Shown piece by piece: positions 1 to 5,468 of a DNA stretch of 6,895 bases. Positions within the stretch are counted from its first letter, which is position 1. Each line of letters opens with the position of its first letter. The notes under the pieces are model-generated. The model ran no database searches, was not told the DNA's origin, and saw nothing but the letters and a program-made list of their open reading frames with translations. A program made the translations under genes and the position numbers. Source of the stretch: Dehalococcoidia bacterium (GTDB lineage Bacteria; Chloroflexota; Dehalococcoidia; Lucifugimonadales; JAGWBF01); assembly GCA_021296015.1 (NCBI GenBank), contig JAGWBG010000076.1, positions 1 through 6,895 on the forward strand, given 5' to 3'.

Positions 1-597
1 TCGGAAGTAACCGAAACCTTGTGCCGGAGTCTGGGCCTCCGACATAGCATCGTGCCCATGAGTGATGCCAGAGTGCGCACCGTAGTGGAGACCGACGAGG
101 GGGACCTGGCTTTTCAGGTCTACTTTGTTCAGCGCCGGTGCCAGCCGGTGGCTAAGGGTATCCACTTCGAGAGCGCCGAAGACATAAGCCCATCCAGGGG
201 CTTCCTCAACGCCCTGGAGAATGCCCACTCCATCGTTTTCTGTCCCTCACACCCCTTCCTCAGCGTTGCCCCTATTCTTTCGGTGCCGGGAGTGAGGGAC
301 CGTATAGCGTCCTTTTCCGGGGCCAGGGTGGCTGTTAGCCCCATCGTAGGCGGAGAGGCTCTCCGAGGCCCGGCAGCCAAACTCCTTGAGGAGTTGGGTC
401 ACGATGTCTCCTGTTTGGGAGTGGCAAAGCAGTATCAGGGGTTGTGTGACATATTTCTGATTGACGAAGTTGACCGTCACCACGCCCACGCCATCGGGAA
501 ACTCGGTATGCAGGTCGAGGTGGCCCCTACGATTATGGTCACAGATGAGGATAAGGTGAGGCTGGCAACAGACATCTGCCAATTGCTGGACCGTTGA
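1..597 (+). CDS. cofD: CofD, 2-phospho-L-lactate transferase (F420-0 forming), 5'-truncated by the window edge
   Basis: C-terminal part of CofD, the cytoplasmic enzyme that transfers the phospholactyl (or phosphoenolpyruvyl) group from its GDP/GTP-activated form to FO, making (dehydro-)F420-0. The frame is open from base 1 with no start, so the first TTG (19) is not the true start. 198 residues are visible; the family is usually about 310-330, so roughly the first third is missing. Seen family blocks (visible numbering): PMSDxxVRTVVET from residue 19, a YFVQRRCxP block, CPSHPF at 81-86, PILSVPGVR, AVSPIVGG at 111-118 followed by GPAAKLLEELG, and the late LIDE and TIM segments. Departures from the usual pattern, as I remember it, are His for Asn in CPSNP and AP for TD before the TIM. 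It lies 34 bp upstream of cofC, a common pairing. Identification is firm; substrate (lactyl or pyruvyl form) cannot be told. Confidence 0.93.
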   Translation, partial: SEVTETLCRSLGLRHSIVPMSDARVRTVVETDEGDLAFQVYFVQRRCQPVAKGIHFESAEDISPSRGFLNALENAHSIVFCPSHPFLSVAPILSVPGVRDRIASFSGARVAVSPIVGGEALRGPAAKLLEELGHDVSCLGVAKQYQGLCDIFLIDEVDRHHAHAIGKLGMQVEVAPTIMVTDEDKVRLATDICQLLDR

Positions 598-600
598 GTA

Positions 601-626
601 TGTCCGTCCTGAGCACGTCGAGGGAA
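601..626. repeat. Short interspersed-repeat-like sequence between cofD and cofC
   Basis: The gap contains CGTCCTGAGCACGTCGAGGG (606-624 region), which closely resembles a short repeat of the form CGTCCTGAGC-nn(n)-GTCGAAGGA that I recall being scattered between genes in many environmental bacterial genomes. The arms TCCT and AGGGA are only partly complementary, so this looks like a degenerate copy. Its 3' end, GAGGG at 620-624, sits 7 nt before the TTG start of cofC and probably serves as that gene's ribosome binding site. The family assignment is from memory; only one copy is visible here. Confidence 0.4.
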
Positions 627-631
627 CCGCA

Positions 632-1297
632 TTGAAACCTACCGGAACCGTAGCCATCGTACCTATGAAGCCCTTTGCTCTGGCCAAGACACGCCTCTCC
701 GGGGCGTTGACCCCTTCTCAGAGAATGGCCCTCAGTCGTAACATGCTCCGGCGGGTGCTGAGAGCTATTCTTGCTCCCCACCCGGGCCTGCAGGAGGACT
801 CCCGTGTGGGGAGCGTGTGGGTAGTGGGAGGGGACGCGGATGCCAGGGAGGTTGGCAGTGAGGAGGGGGCCGTATGGCTCGAAGACGATGGCTCGGACGT
901 GAATGACACGGTGGAACGGGCCTATCATCGGGGCCTTGAATCTTTCATGGCTGCCCTCTTTATACCCAGGGACCTGCCCTTCCTGGGGCCGCGAGACGTG
1001 TATGACATAATTGGCGCGTCTAGTCACATGAAGAACATAACCCTGGCCCCCGCAAGTCAGGATGGGGGCACCAACGGGATTCTTGTGCCCTCCGGGCTTC
1101 CCCAGCCTTTTCATCTCATGCTCGGCCATAACAGCTTCAGGAGTCATCTGTCCCAAGCCGCCTCGCTTGGCCTGCCCGTAGCTATTTACTACAGCAGGGG
1201 AGTTGCCCTGGACCTGGACACCAACGAAGACCTCAAGGCTTACGAGCGTATAGAGCCTGGACTGCTGGAACGGCTGACTGAAGGGGAGGGCGGTTAA
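632..1297 (+). CDS. cofC: CofC, 2-phospho-L-lactate (or PEP) guanylyltransferase
   Basis: Cytoplasmic nucleotidyltransferase that uses GTP to activate 2-phospho-L-lactate, phosphoenolpyruvate or a related acid, giving the substrate for CofD in F420 synthesis. 221 residues, a normal length for stand-alone CofC. Seen motifs: VPMKPFALAKTRL at 10-22 (nucleotide-binding N-terminus), an early GxLTxSQR helix, DLPFL at 114-118, GGTNGIL at 145-151, NSFRSH at 167-172 and LDLDTNEDL at 193-201 (acidic metal-binding motif). Together these are diagnostic. The TTG start at 632 was chosen because it begins the conserved N-terminal strand in register and has GAGGG 7 nt upstream. An ATG at 600 is in another frame and stops after 11 codons. 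It follows cofD by 34 bp, probably in one operon. There is no FbiB-like or CofE-like fusion. Which acid it activates cannot be decided by eye. Confidence 0.93.
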   Translation: MKPTGTVAIVPMKPFALAKTRLSGALTPSQRMALSRNMLRRVLRAILAPHPGLQEDSRVGSVWVVGGDADAREVGSEEGAVWLEDDGSDVNDTVERAYHRGLESFMAALFIPRDLPFLGPRDVYDIIGASSHMKNITLAPASQDGGTNGILVPSGLPQPFHLMLGHNSFRSHLSQAASLGLPVAIYYSRGVALDLDTNEDLKAYERIEPGLLERLTEGEGG

Positions 1298-1362
1298 GTA
1301 TGAACTACCACATGCTGATAATAAATATCTTGGGAAAGTAGCACGGTAAAGGAAGGACAATC
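1298..1362 (+). promoter_or_regulatory. AT-rich cofC-LLM gap with a weak possible promoter
   Basis: This 65-bp gap is clearly more AT-rich than its surroundings. GATAAT at 1317-1322 matches five of six bases of a sigma70 -10 box, but the hexamer 17 bp upstream (TTAAGT, 1294-1299) matches the -35 consensus poorly. AAAGGAAGG at 1348-1356 is a good Shine-Dalgarno for the ATG at 1363. A 13-codon ORF (1300-1341) also fits in the gap. A secondary promoter for the downstream genes is possible but weakly supported. Confidence 0.25.
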
Positions 1363-2328
1363 ATGCAGACTAATAAAGTAAAACTGGGCATCCTCCTCCC
1401 GACTCGCGGCCTGGTGATGACAGAGAATAACCCCAGGGATGCCGACATCATCCTCTCCCTGGCCCGGAGGGTGGAAGAGGCCGGGCTGGACTCGGTGTGG
1501 GTCGGGGATAGCCTTACCGCCAAGCCCCGCATGGAGCCTCTCACCACACTGACGGCCGTGGCGGCCCGCACCGAGCGAGTCCGGCTGGGTACGGCGGTCC
1601 TCCTCGCAGGCTTGAGGCACCCTGTTATAATGGCCCACGTGGTGGGCACCCTGGACCTCATATCAAAGGGGCGTGCAGTGCTCGGCGTGGGCGTGGGGGG
1701 GGCCTTCAACGACGACCAACGCAGAGAGTGGATGACCGCGGGGGTGAAGCCCTCTCGCCGGGCCGGGCGGCTGGAGGAGCTGGTGGAGATAATGAAGCGA
1801 CTGGGTGCGGGCGAGACGGTCTCCTACGACGGACGCCACTTCAACCTTGATGCTGTCAGCATGGAGCCTAGACCCGTGCAGCCTGGCGGTGTTCCCATGC
1901 TTATTGCCTGCCACTGGAGGGCGGGCAAGGAGGACCAGTTCCGTCGCGCCGCCCGCCTCGGCGACGGATTCATCTCAATCTCGGATACTCCTGAAGAGTA
2001 CGCCAAAGTTGCCGAGAAGGTACGCATCTATGCAGGTGAGGAGGGTAAGGACTTCGACCAAATGGAGTCAGCCTTCTATATGACCGTTAATCTGGGCGAT
2101 GACCCGAAGGCGGCGGCTGAGGAAGCGGAAAAGTACCTGCTGATGTACTACGGGGCCAATATCTGGGGGAGCCGTTGGGGTCCCTTCGGCCCAACCGAGA
2201 TGACTATAGAGCGCATACGTCAGTACATCCAGGCCGGGGCCGGCACCGTAATCGTGCGCTTCGCCTCCTTTGACCAGGAGAGGCAACTGGACACCTTCCT
2301 GAAAGAGGTAGCCCCCGCCTTCCGGTGA
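1363..2328 (+). CDS. LLM-class (luciferase-like) flavin/F420-dependent oxidoreductase
   Basis: 321-residue member of the bacterial luciferase-like TIM-barrel superfamily, which uses FMN or F420 for hydride transfer or monooxygenation in the cytoplasm. Seen: first barrel strand KLGILLPTRG at 7-16, a helix ending RRVEEAGLDSVWVGDS (45-50 at the strand end), RLGTAVL at 74-80, RHPVIMAHVVGTLD leading into SKGR at 101-104, the glycine-rich GVGVGG at 108-113, RRAGRLEE at 132-139 and SYDGRHF at 154-160, all in the usual order. Length is typical. The ATG at 1363 has AAAGGAAGG 6 nt upstream. Lying directly after cofD-cofC, it probably uses F420, but flavin use cannot be excluded and the substrate is unknown. 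Its stop overlaps the next gene's GTG by 4 bp. It differs clearly at the C-terminus from the second LLM protein at the right edge, so the two are not a recent duplication. Confidence 0.88.
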   Translation: MQTNKVKLGILLPTRGLVMTENNPRDADIILSLARRVEEAGLDSVWVGDSLTAKPRMEPLTTLTAVAARTERVRLGTAVLLAGLRHPVIMAHVVGTLDLISKGRAVLGVGVGGAFNDDQRREWMTAGVKPSRRAGRLEELVEIMKRLGAGETVSYDGRHFNLDAVSMEPRPVQPGGVPMLIACHWRAGKEDQFRRAARLGDGFISISDTPEEYAKVAEKVRIYAGEEGKDFDQMESAFYMTVNLGDDPKAAAEEAEKYLLMYYGANIWGSRWGPFGPTEMTIERIRQYIQAGAGTVIVRFASFDQERQLDTFLKEVAPAFR

Positions 2329-2900
2329 AGCCGATGACTCCTCGTCTGCTCCTTTATGTCCTCATAGCCTTCCTGTTTGCACAGGCCGCGAGCTGGAGTC
2401 CCCTATCTGCGGACTTGGATGCTCCAGTAGGGTGTGCGTCGGTATTCGCTGCTACTACCAGGGGAGGCTCCGCCGCACCGGTGCGGGGCGAGGGTGGATG
2501 CAATCCCTTTCGTAGCTACGGCAGCGACGAGGTGAGGGTAATCAGGGTAATAGACGGCGATACCATAGAAGTTTCGGGGGGGCGGCGAGTCAGGTACATC
2601 GGTGTTGACGCCCCCGAGGTGAGTGGCGTTCCACAGCATTATGGCCCGGAGGCCACAGATTCCAATAATAGCCTGGTAGCGGGACGCATGGTGACTCTGG
2701 AGAAGGACGTATCCGACGTAGACCGGTTCGGGAGGCTACTGCGTTTCGTCTACGCCGATGGTATACTGGTGAACGCCGAGTTGGTGAGGGAAGGATACGC
2801 ACGAGCCAGGGTATACCCGCCGGATACCGCCTACGCTGAGTGTTTTGCTGTCCTTGAACAGGAAGCGATGGAGGCGAAGAGGGGCGTGTGGGGGAGATAG
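2325..2900 (+). CDS. Exported or membrane-anchored thermonuclease-like (SNase domain) protein
   Basis: 191-residue protein with an N-terminal hydrophobic segment (about 8-22, RLLLYVLIAF onward, after a short basic start) that looks like a signal peptide or anchor. A Ser/Gly/Ala-rich linker with two Cys (37, 59) follows, then a complete SNase-like domain (about 69-191). This family cuts DNA and RNA with Ca2+. Catalytic-site equivalents are all visible: Asp77 in VIDGDTI, Arg90 in RVRYIGVDAPE, Asp95, Glu98 and Arg137 in DRFGR, plus LVREGYARARVYPP and the closing KRGVWGR. It therefore looks active outside the cytoplasm or in the envelope. The GTG start at 2325 overlaps the LLM stop (GTGA), implying translational coupling, with no clear Shine-Dalgarno. 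ATG at 2334 is an alternative that keeps the signal. A role in nucleic-acid scavenging is plausible; the pairing with an F420-type enzyme is unexplained. Confidence 0.9.
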   Translation: MKPMTPRLLLYVLIAFLFAQAASWSPLSADLDAPVGCASVFAATTRGGSAAPVRGEGGCNPFRSYGSDEVRVIRVIDGDTIEVSGGRRVRYIGVDAPEVSGVPQHYGPEATDSNNSLVAGRMVTLEKDVSDVDRFGRLLRFVYADGILVNAELVREGYARARVYPPDTAYAECFAVLEQEAMEAKRGVWGR

Positions 2901-2936
2901 TAGGGAGAGTCGCTGAGTACCGGTGAAAGGAGTCGG

Positions 2937-3707
2937 ATGCGGAAGAATATAGTGAAAGAGAAGCTTCAGAGGGGTGAGCCGTCAATCGGCACCTGGGTCG
3001 CCATCGGCAACCCCCTGGTGGCAGAGATACTGTCCCACGCCGGTTTCGACTGGCTGTCGGTGGACATGGAACACAACGCCATTGATATAGAGTCACTGCA
3101 AAATTGCTTCTACGCGATGTCCACCACCGACACCGTTCCCTTCGTCCGTGTGCCCTGGAACGACCCCCAGATATTGAAGCGGGTCCTGGACGTGGGAGCT
3201 TATGGGGTGGTGATACCCAACGTAAAGACGCCCGAAGAGGCCGAGATGGCCGTTCAGGCCTGCCGCTACCCGCCGGAAGGATTTCGTGGCGTCGGCGGCA
3301 TTCGAGGTCGCCTGTATGGGGGTCCCGACTATTTTCAGAAAGCCAACGAAGAGATTGCCGTCATACTCATGATTGAGGATACCCAGGCGGTAAGGTGTAT
3401 AGCCGAGATATGCAACGTGCCGGGGATAGACTCCCTTTTCATCGGGCCCAATGACTTGGCCGCCAGCCTTGGGGTGCCCGGTGGCTATGATATTCACCAA
3501 CCCGACCACAAAGCAGCAGTGAGCCAGATACTACAGACCGGGAAGCGGTTCAACATCCCCGTAGGCATCCACTGTGGCAGTGCCGAGGAAGTGAACAGGC
3601 GCATCGAAGAAGGCTTCCAGTGGATGCCAATCGTCAGCGATGCCCGGTTCCTCTCCTCTGCGGTGCAGAGCGCCATAGAGCAAGTCAAGCTACCCAGCCT
3701 TAGATAA
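2937..3707 (+). CDS. HpcH/HpaI family (class II pyruvate-type) aldolase
   Basis: 256-residue TIM-barrel aldolase of the HpcH/HpaI family, metal-dependent enzymes that reversibly split or join 2-oxo acids (typically pyruvate) and aldehydes. Family length is about 250-270. Seen active-site pattern: SVDMEH with His46 as the general base, FVRVPWND with Arg71 contacting the keto acid, GVVIPNVKTPEEA at 90-102, RYPPEGFRGVGG at 110-121, Glu147 in LMIED and Asp173 in FIGPNDLAASLG as the metal ligands. All key residues are kept, so it should be active. The ATG at 2937 has GAAAGGAG (2925-2932) 4 nt upstream. It sits 36 bp after the nuclease gene and 47 bp before fabI. Possible substrates include 4-hydroxy-2-oxoheptanedioate, 2-keto-3-deoxy sugar acids or others; the neighbours do not identify a pathway, so I give no specific gene symbol. 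Confidence 0.9.
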   Translation: MRKNIVKEKLQRGEPSIGTWVAIGNPLVAEILSHAGFDWLSVDMEHNAIDIESLQNCFYAMSTTDTVPFVRVPWNDPQILKRVLDVGAYGVVIPNVKTPEEAEMAVQACRYPPEGFRGVGGIRGRLYGGPDYFQKANEEIAVILMIEDTQAVRCIAEICNVPGIDSLFIGPNDLAASLGVPGGYDIHQPDHKAAVSQILQTGKRFNIPVGIHCGSAEEVNRRIEEGFQWMPIVSDARFLSSAVQSAIEQVKLPSLR

Positions 3708-3754
3708 TAGGAGATACCGTAACCATCTCCCATTTGACATAACGGAGGTCTCTC

Positions 3755-4534
3755 GTGTACCAGATAGACCTTTCAGGAAAGAAAGGGATTGTCTTCGGGG
3801 TTGCCAACGACCGCAGCATCGCCTGGGCCATCGCCCAAATCCTCAGCGGAGCAGGGGCACATTTGGTCCTTACCTACCAAAACGAGAGGCTCAGAGGGCG
3901 AGTATCAAAGCTGGCCGAGTCTTTGGACAACGCCCTGATGCTGGAGTGCGACGTCAGCGACGACGAGCAAATAGCTTCGGTCTTTCAGGGAGTCGCCAGG
4001 GAGTTTGACAACCTGGACTTCCTGGTGCACAGCATCGCCTATGCCAGCAGGGACGACTTGGGAGGCGACTTCTCCAGCACCGGCAGAGAGGGCTTCCGCA
4101 TAGCCCTGGACATCAGTGCCTACTCCCTGATTCCCCTCGTCAGGGAGGCCGCGCCTCTCATGGAGAAGAAGGGAGGGGGGAGTATCCTGACCATGACGTT
4201 TCAAGCATCGGAACGAGTCTTCCCCGGATACAACATCATGGGCACTGCCAAGGCGGCCCTGGAAAACGAGGTCAAGCAGCTTGCTGCCGAGTACGGGGCG
4301 CGGAACATCCGAGTTAATGCCATCTCGGCAGGACCTCTGGAGACTCTGGCGGCCCGCGGTATTCATGGCTTCCTCGACATGAAGAAGGTCCATGCGGAGA
4401 AGGCCCCGCTAAAGCGCAACATTACCCACGAAGAGGTGGCGAAAACGGCTCTGTTTCTGTGCAGCGACCTTTCCAGTGGTGTGACAGGCTCGGTTATTCC
4501 TGTGGATGCGGGCTACCATATCATGGCGGTGTAA
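3755..4534 (+). CDS. fabI: FabI-type enoyl-[acyl-carrier-protein] reductase (NADH)
   Basis: 259-residue short-chain dehydrogenase of the FabI type, which reduces the trans-2-enoyl-ACP double bond in the last step of each fatty-acid elongation cycle. Seen: the FabI cofactor signature GVANDRSIAWAIA at 15-27, LTYQNERLRGRV at 39-50, CDVSDDEQI with Asp66, VHSIAYA at 91-97, LDISAYSLIPL at 118-128, catalytic Tyr159-x6-Lys166 in the YNIMGTAK segment, NAISAGPLETLAARGI at 188-203 and a VDAGYHIMAV end. The position usually holding the first conserved Tyr (E. coli Tyr146) is Phe149 here, as in mycobacterial InhA, and the following bases of the loop (QASER) also differ from the common GAER/GGER. The GTG start at 3755 is supported by GGAGG at 3744-3748, 6 nt upstream. 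It is the last gene of the left block, 47 bp after the aldolase. FabI identity is strong; an unusual substrate range is possible. Confidence 0.92.
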   Translation: MYQIDLSGKKGIVFGVANDRSIAWAIAQILSGAGAHLVLTYQNERLRGRVSKLAESLDNALMLECDVSDDEQIASVFQGVAREFDNLDFLVHSIAYASRDDLGGDFSSTGREGFRIALDISAYSLIPLVREAAPLMEKKGGGSILTMTFQASERVFPGYNIMGTAKAALENEVKQLAAEYGARNIRVNAISAGPLETLAARGIHGFLDMKKVHAEKAPLKRNITHEEVAKTALFLCSDLSSGVTGSVIPVDAGYHIMAV

Positions 4535-4567
4535 CCGGATAGGTCAGGCCCTTTCTCTTGCAACGTT

Positions 4568-4590
4568 CCCTCGCCCCTGGCGGGAGAGGG
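4568..4590. repeat. GC-rich hairpin A of a REP/MITE-like cluster
   Basis: Arms 4568-4576 (CCCTCGCCC) and 4582-4590 (GGGAGAGGG) pair over 9 bp with one G-A mismatch around a 5-nt loop. It is followed by TGAGGGGGT, giving the GGGAGAGGGTGAGGG look of a widespread intergenic repeat family, as I recall it. No T-run follows, so it is not a standard intrinsic terminator, although it could slow transcription or protect the 3' end of the fabI message. Confidence 0.65.
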
Positions 4591-4633
4591 TGAGGGGGTA
4601 TTCCTCCCGAAGTGGTCGCCACCCTTATCCTGA

Positions 4634-4656
4634 CCTTCTCCCGTCAAGGGAGAAGG
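4634..4656. repeat. GC-rich hairpin B, perfect 9-bp stem
   Basis: Arms CCTTCTCCC (4634-4642) and GGGAGAAGG (4648-4656) are perfectly complementary around the loop GTCAA. The preceding ACCCTTATCCTGA roughly mirrors the TGAGGGGGT after hairpin A, so A and B look like the two ends of one inverted element of about 90 bp (4568-4656). No T-run follows on either strand. Confidence 0.7.
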
Positions 4657-4707
4657 GGCTTCTGAAATACCCTCTTTGATTAGTTATTAGTGCCGACTTT
4701 GCAATCG

Positions 4708-4724
4708 TCCCCCGCCAGGGGGGA
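4708..4724. repeat. GC-rich hairpin C, shorter relative of A and B
   Basis: TCCCCC (4708-4713) pairs with GGGGGA (4719-4724) around the loop GCCAG. The sequence CCCCGCCAGGGGGGAGG is like the core of hairpin A (CCCCTGGCGGGAG), so it is probably a third, partial copy. It ends only 8 bp before the -35 box of the downstream promoter. Confidence 0.5.
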
Positions 4725-4732
4725 GGTGTCCG

Positions 4733-4761
4733 TTGACAGTGAGTAGCACCATTATTACACT
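4733..4761 (+). promoter_or_regulatory. Sigma70-type promoter for the EthD-like/TPR unit
   Basis: A consensus -35 box TTGACA (4733-4738) is followed, after exactly 17 bp, by TACACT (4756-4761), which keeps the key T, A, A and T of the -10 box. Transcription would begin near 4768, giving a leader of about 35 nt that contains the strong Shine-Dalgarno. The position after a 200-bp gene-free stretch and before a new pair of coupled genes fits well. No operator is evident. Confidence 0.6.
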
Positions 4762-4789
4762 TGCATCTGCCCTGAGTGATGCTGATGTT

Positions 4790-4796
4790 AAGGAGG
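4790..4796 (+). promoter_or_regulatory. Strong ribosome binding site fixing the EthD-like start
   Basis: AAGGAGG is a near-perfect anti-16S match placed 6 nt before ATG 4803. It decides the start against the in-frame GTG at 4776, whose extra nine codons would run through the Shine-Dalgarno itself. Confidence 0.85.
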
Positions 4797-4802
4797 ATCG
4801 GA

Positions 4803-5468
4803 ATGGCCAATAAGAAGGGGACCGCGCTTTCCCTGGTCCGGGCCGATATACCATCTGACAAGGAAGAAGAGTTCAACCTGTGGTACAACTCGGAGCATAT
4901 ACCGGAGCTTCTGGCCCTTCCGGGGTATCTTAACGCTGCCCGGTACGTTGCGGTGAGGGGAGGTCCCCAATATCTGGCCTGCTACGAGTTGGATAACCCC
5001 GAGGCGACCAACACTGAAGCGGCCCAGAGGCGTCGTGCCAACCCCACGGAGTGGGGCAAGAGGATTGACCCCAACGTAATCGGGACAAACTTCAGCGTCA
5101 ACCTGTACCAGCAAATCTTTCCCGCCGAGGTCTCCCCGGACGTGGCGCAGGCCGACATGGCCCCTGTGCTCCAGATAGGATGCATGGACGTTCCACCGGA
5201 GGTCGAGGATGAGTTCAACGAATGGTACAACACCATCTACGTGCCTAACTTCGAGAAGGTTCCGGGTTGCATAAGGGGCAGGCGTTACAGGGCCGTAAGA
5301 GGAGAACCGAAATACGCCACCGTCTACGAGTTCGAGCACGAGGGAGTGCCCCAGACGCCGGAGTGGGCAGCCGCCAGGGAAGCTCACCCCCAGTCCGCTC
5401 GGATGAGGAGCCTTATGAAACTCACTCCCGGCTCACCTGCGGTCTACAAGAAAATATTCCCGCTGTGA
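4803..5468 (+). CDS. Two-domain EthD/dimeric alpha-beta-barrel-like protein (internal duplication)
   Basis: 221-residue, probably cytoplasmic protein made of two similar halves (about 5-107 and 120-220), each like a ferredoxin-fold EthD or DUF-type dimeric alpha-beta-barrel domain. The halves align without a gap at an offset of 114 residues: EEFNLWYN (22-29) against DEFNEWYN (136-143), then PG, RY, AVRG (50-53 against 164-167), PxY, YE, and IFP at both ends (105-107, 218-220). The first half keeps SEHIPE with His32, the residue expected in active EthD-like sites; the second half has Tyr146 there. Members of this fold are often small accessory proteins or cofactor-free oxidative enzymes for ring or ether degradation, so a role in catabolism is possible but not shown. 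It has its own promoter and Shine-Dalgarno, and its TGA overlaps the GTG of the TPR gene. No signal peptide or membrane segment is seen. Confidence 0.8.
   Translation: MANKKGTALSLVRADIPSDKEEEFNLWYNSEHIPELLALPGYLNAARYVAVRGGPQYLACYELDNPEATNTEAAQRRRANPTEWGKRIDPNVIGTNFSVNLYQQIFPAEVSPDVAQADMAPVLQIGCMDVPPEVEDEFNEWYNTIYVPNFEKVPGCIRGRRYRAVRGEPKYATVYEFEHEGVPQTPEWAAAREAHPQSARMRSLMKLTPGSPAVYKKIFPL

Noticed and set aside
539..1360. 273-codon minus-strand open frame opposite cofC
   Set aside because: It has no recognisable domain and lies opposite a clear cofC on the + strand; open only because of codon bias.
2473..2486. Perfect 14-bp palindrome CCGCACCGGTGCGG
   Set aside because: It lies inside the linker-coding part of the nuclease gene, and a 14-bp palindrome is expected by chance about once in this length of GC-rich DNA.
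3710..3730. 6-bp inverted repeat GGAGAT/ATCTCC after the aldolase gene
   Set aside because: Short stem, 9-nt loop and no T-run; too weak for a terminator and likely chance.
3734..3739. TTGACA resembling a -35 box before fabI
   Set aside because: At 16-18 bp spacing no -10 box is present and the position would fall at or after the GTG start.
4568..4656. Hairpins A and B as intrinsic terminators of fabI
   Set aside because: Neither is followed by a T-run on either strand; repeat element is the better reading.
4776..4802. Upstream in-frame GTG start for the EthD-like gene
   Set aside because: The extra codons run through the AAGGAGG ribosome binding site, which points to ATG 4803.
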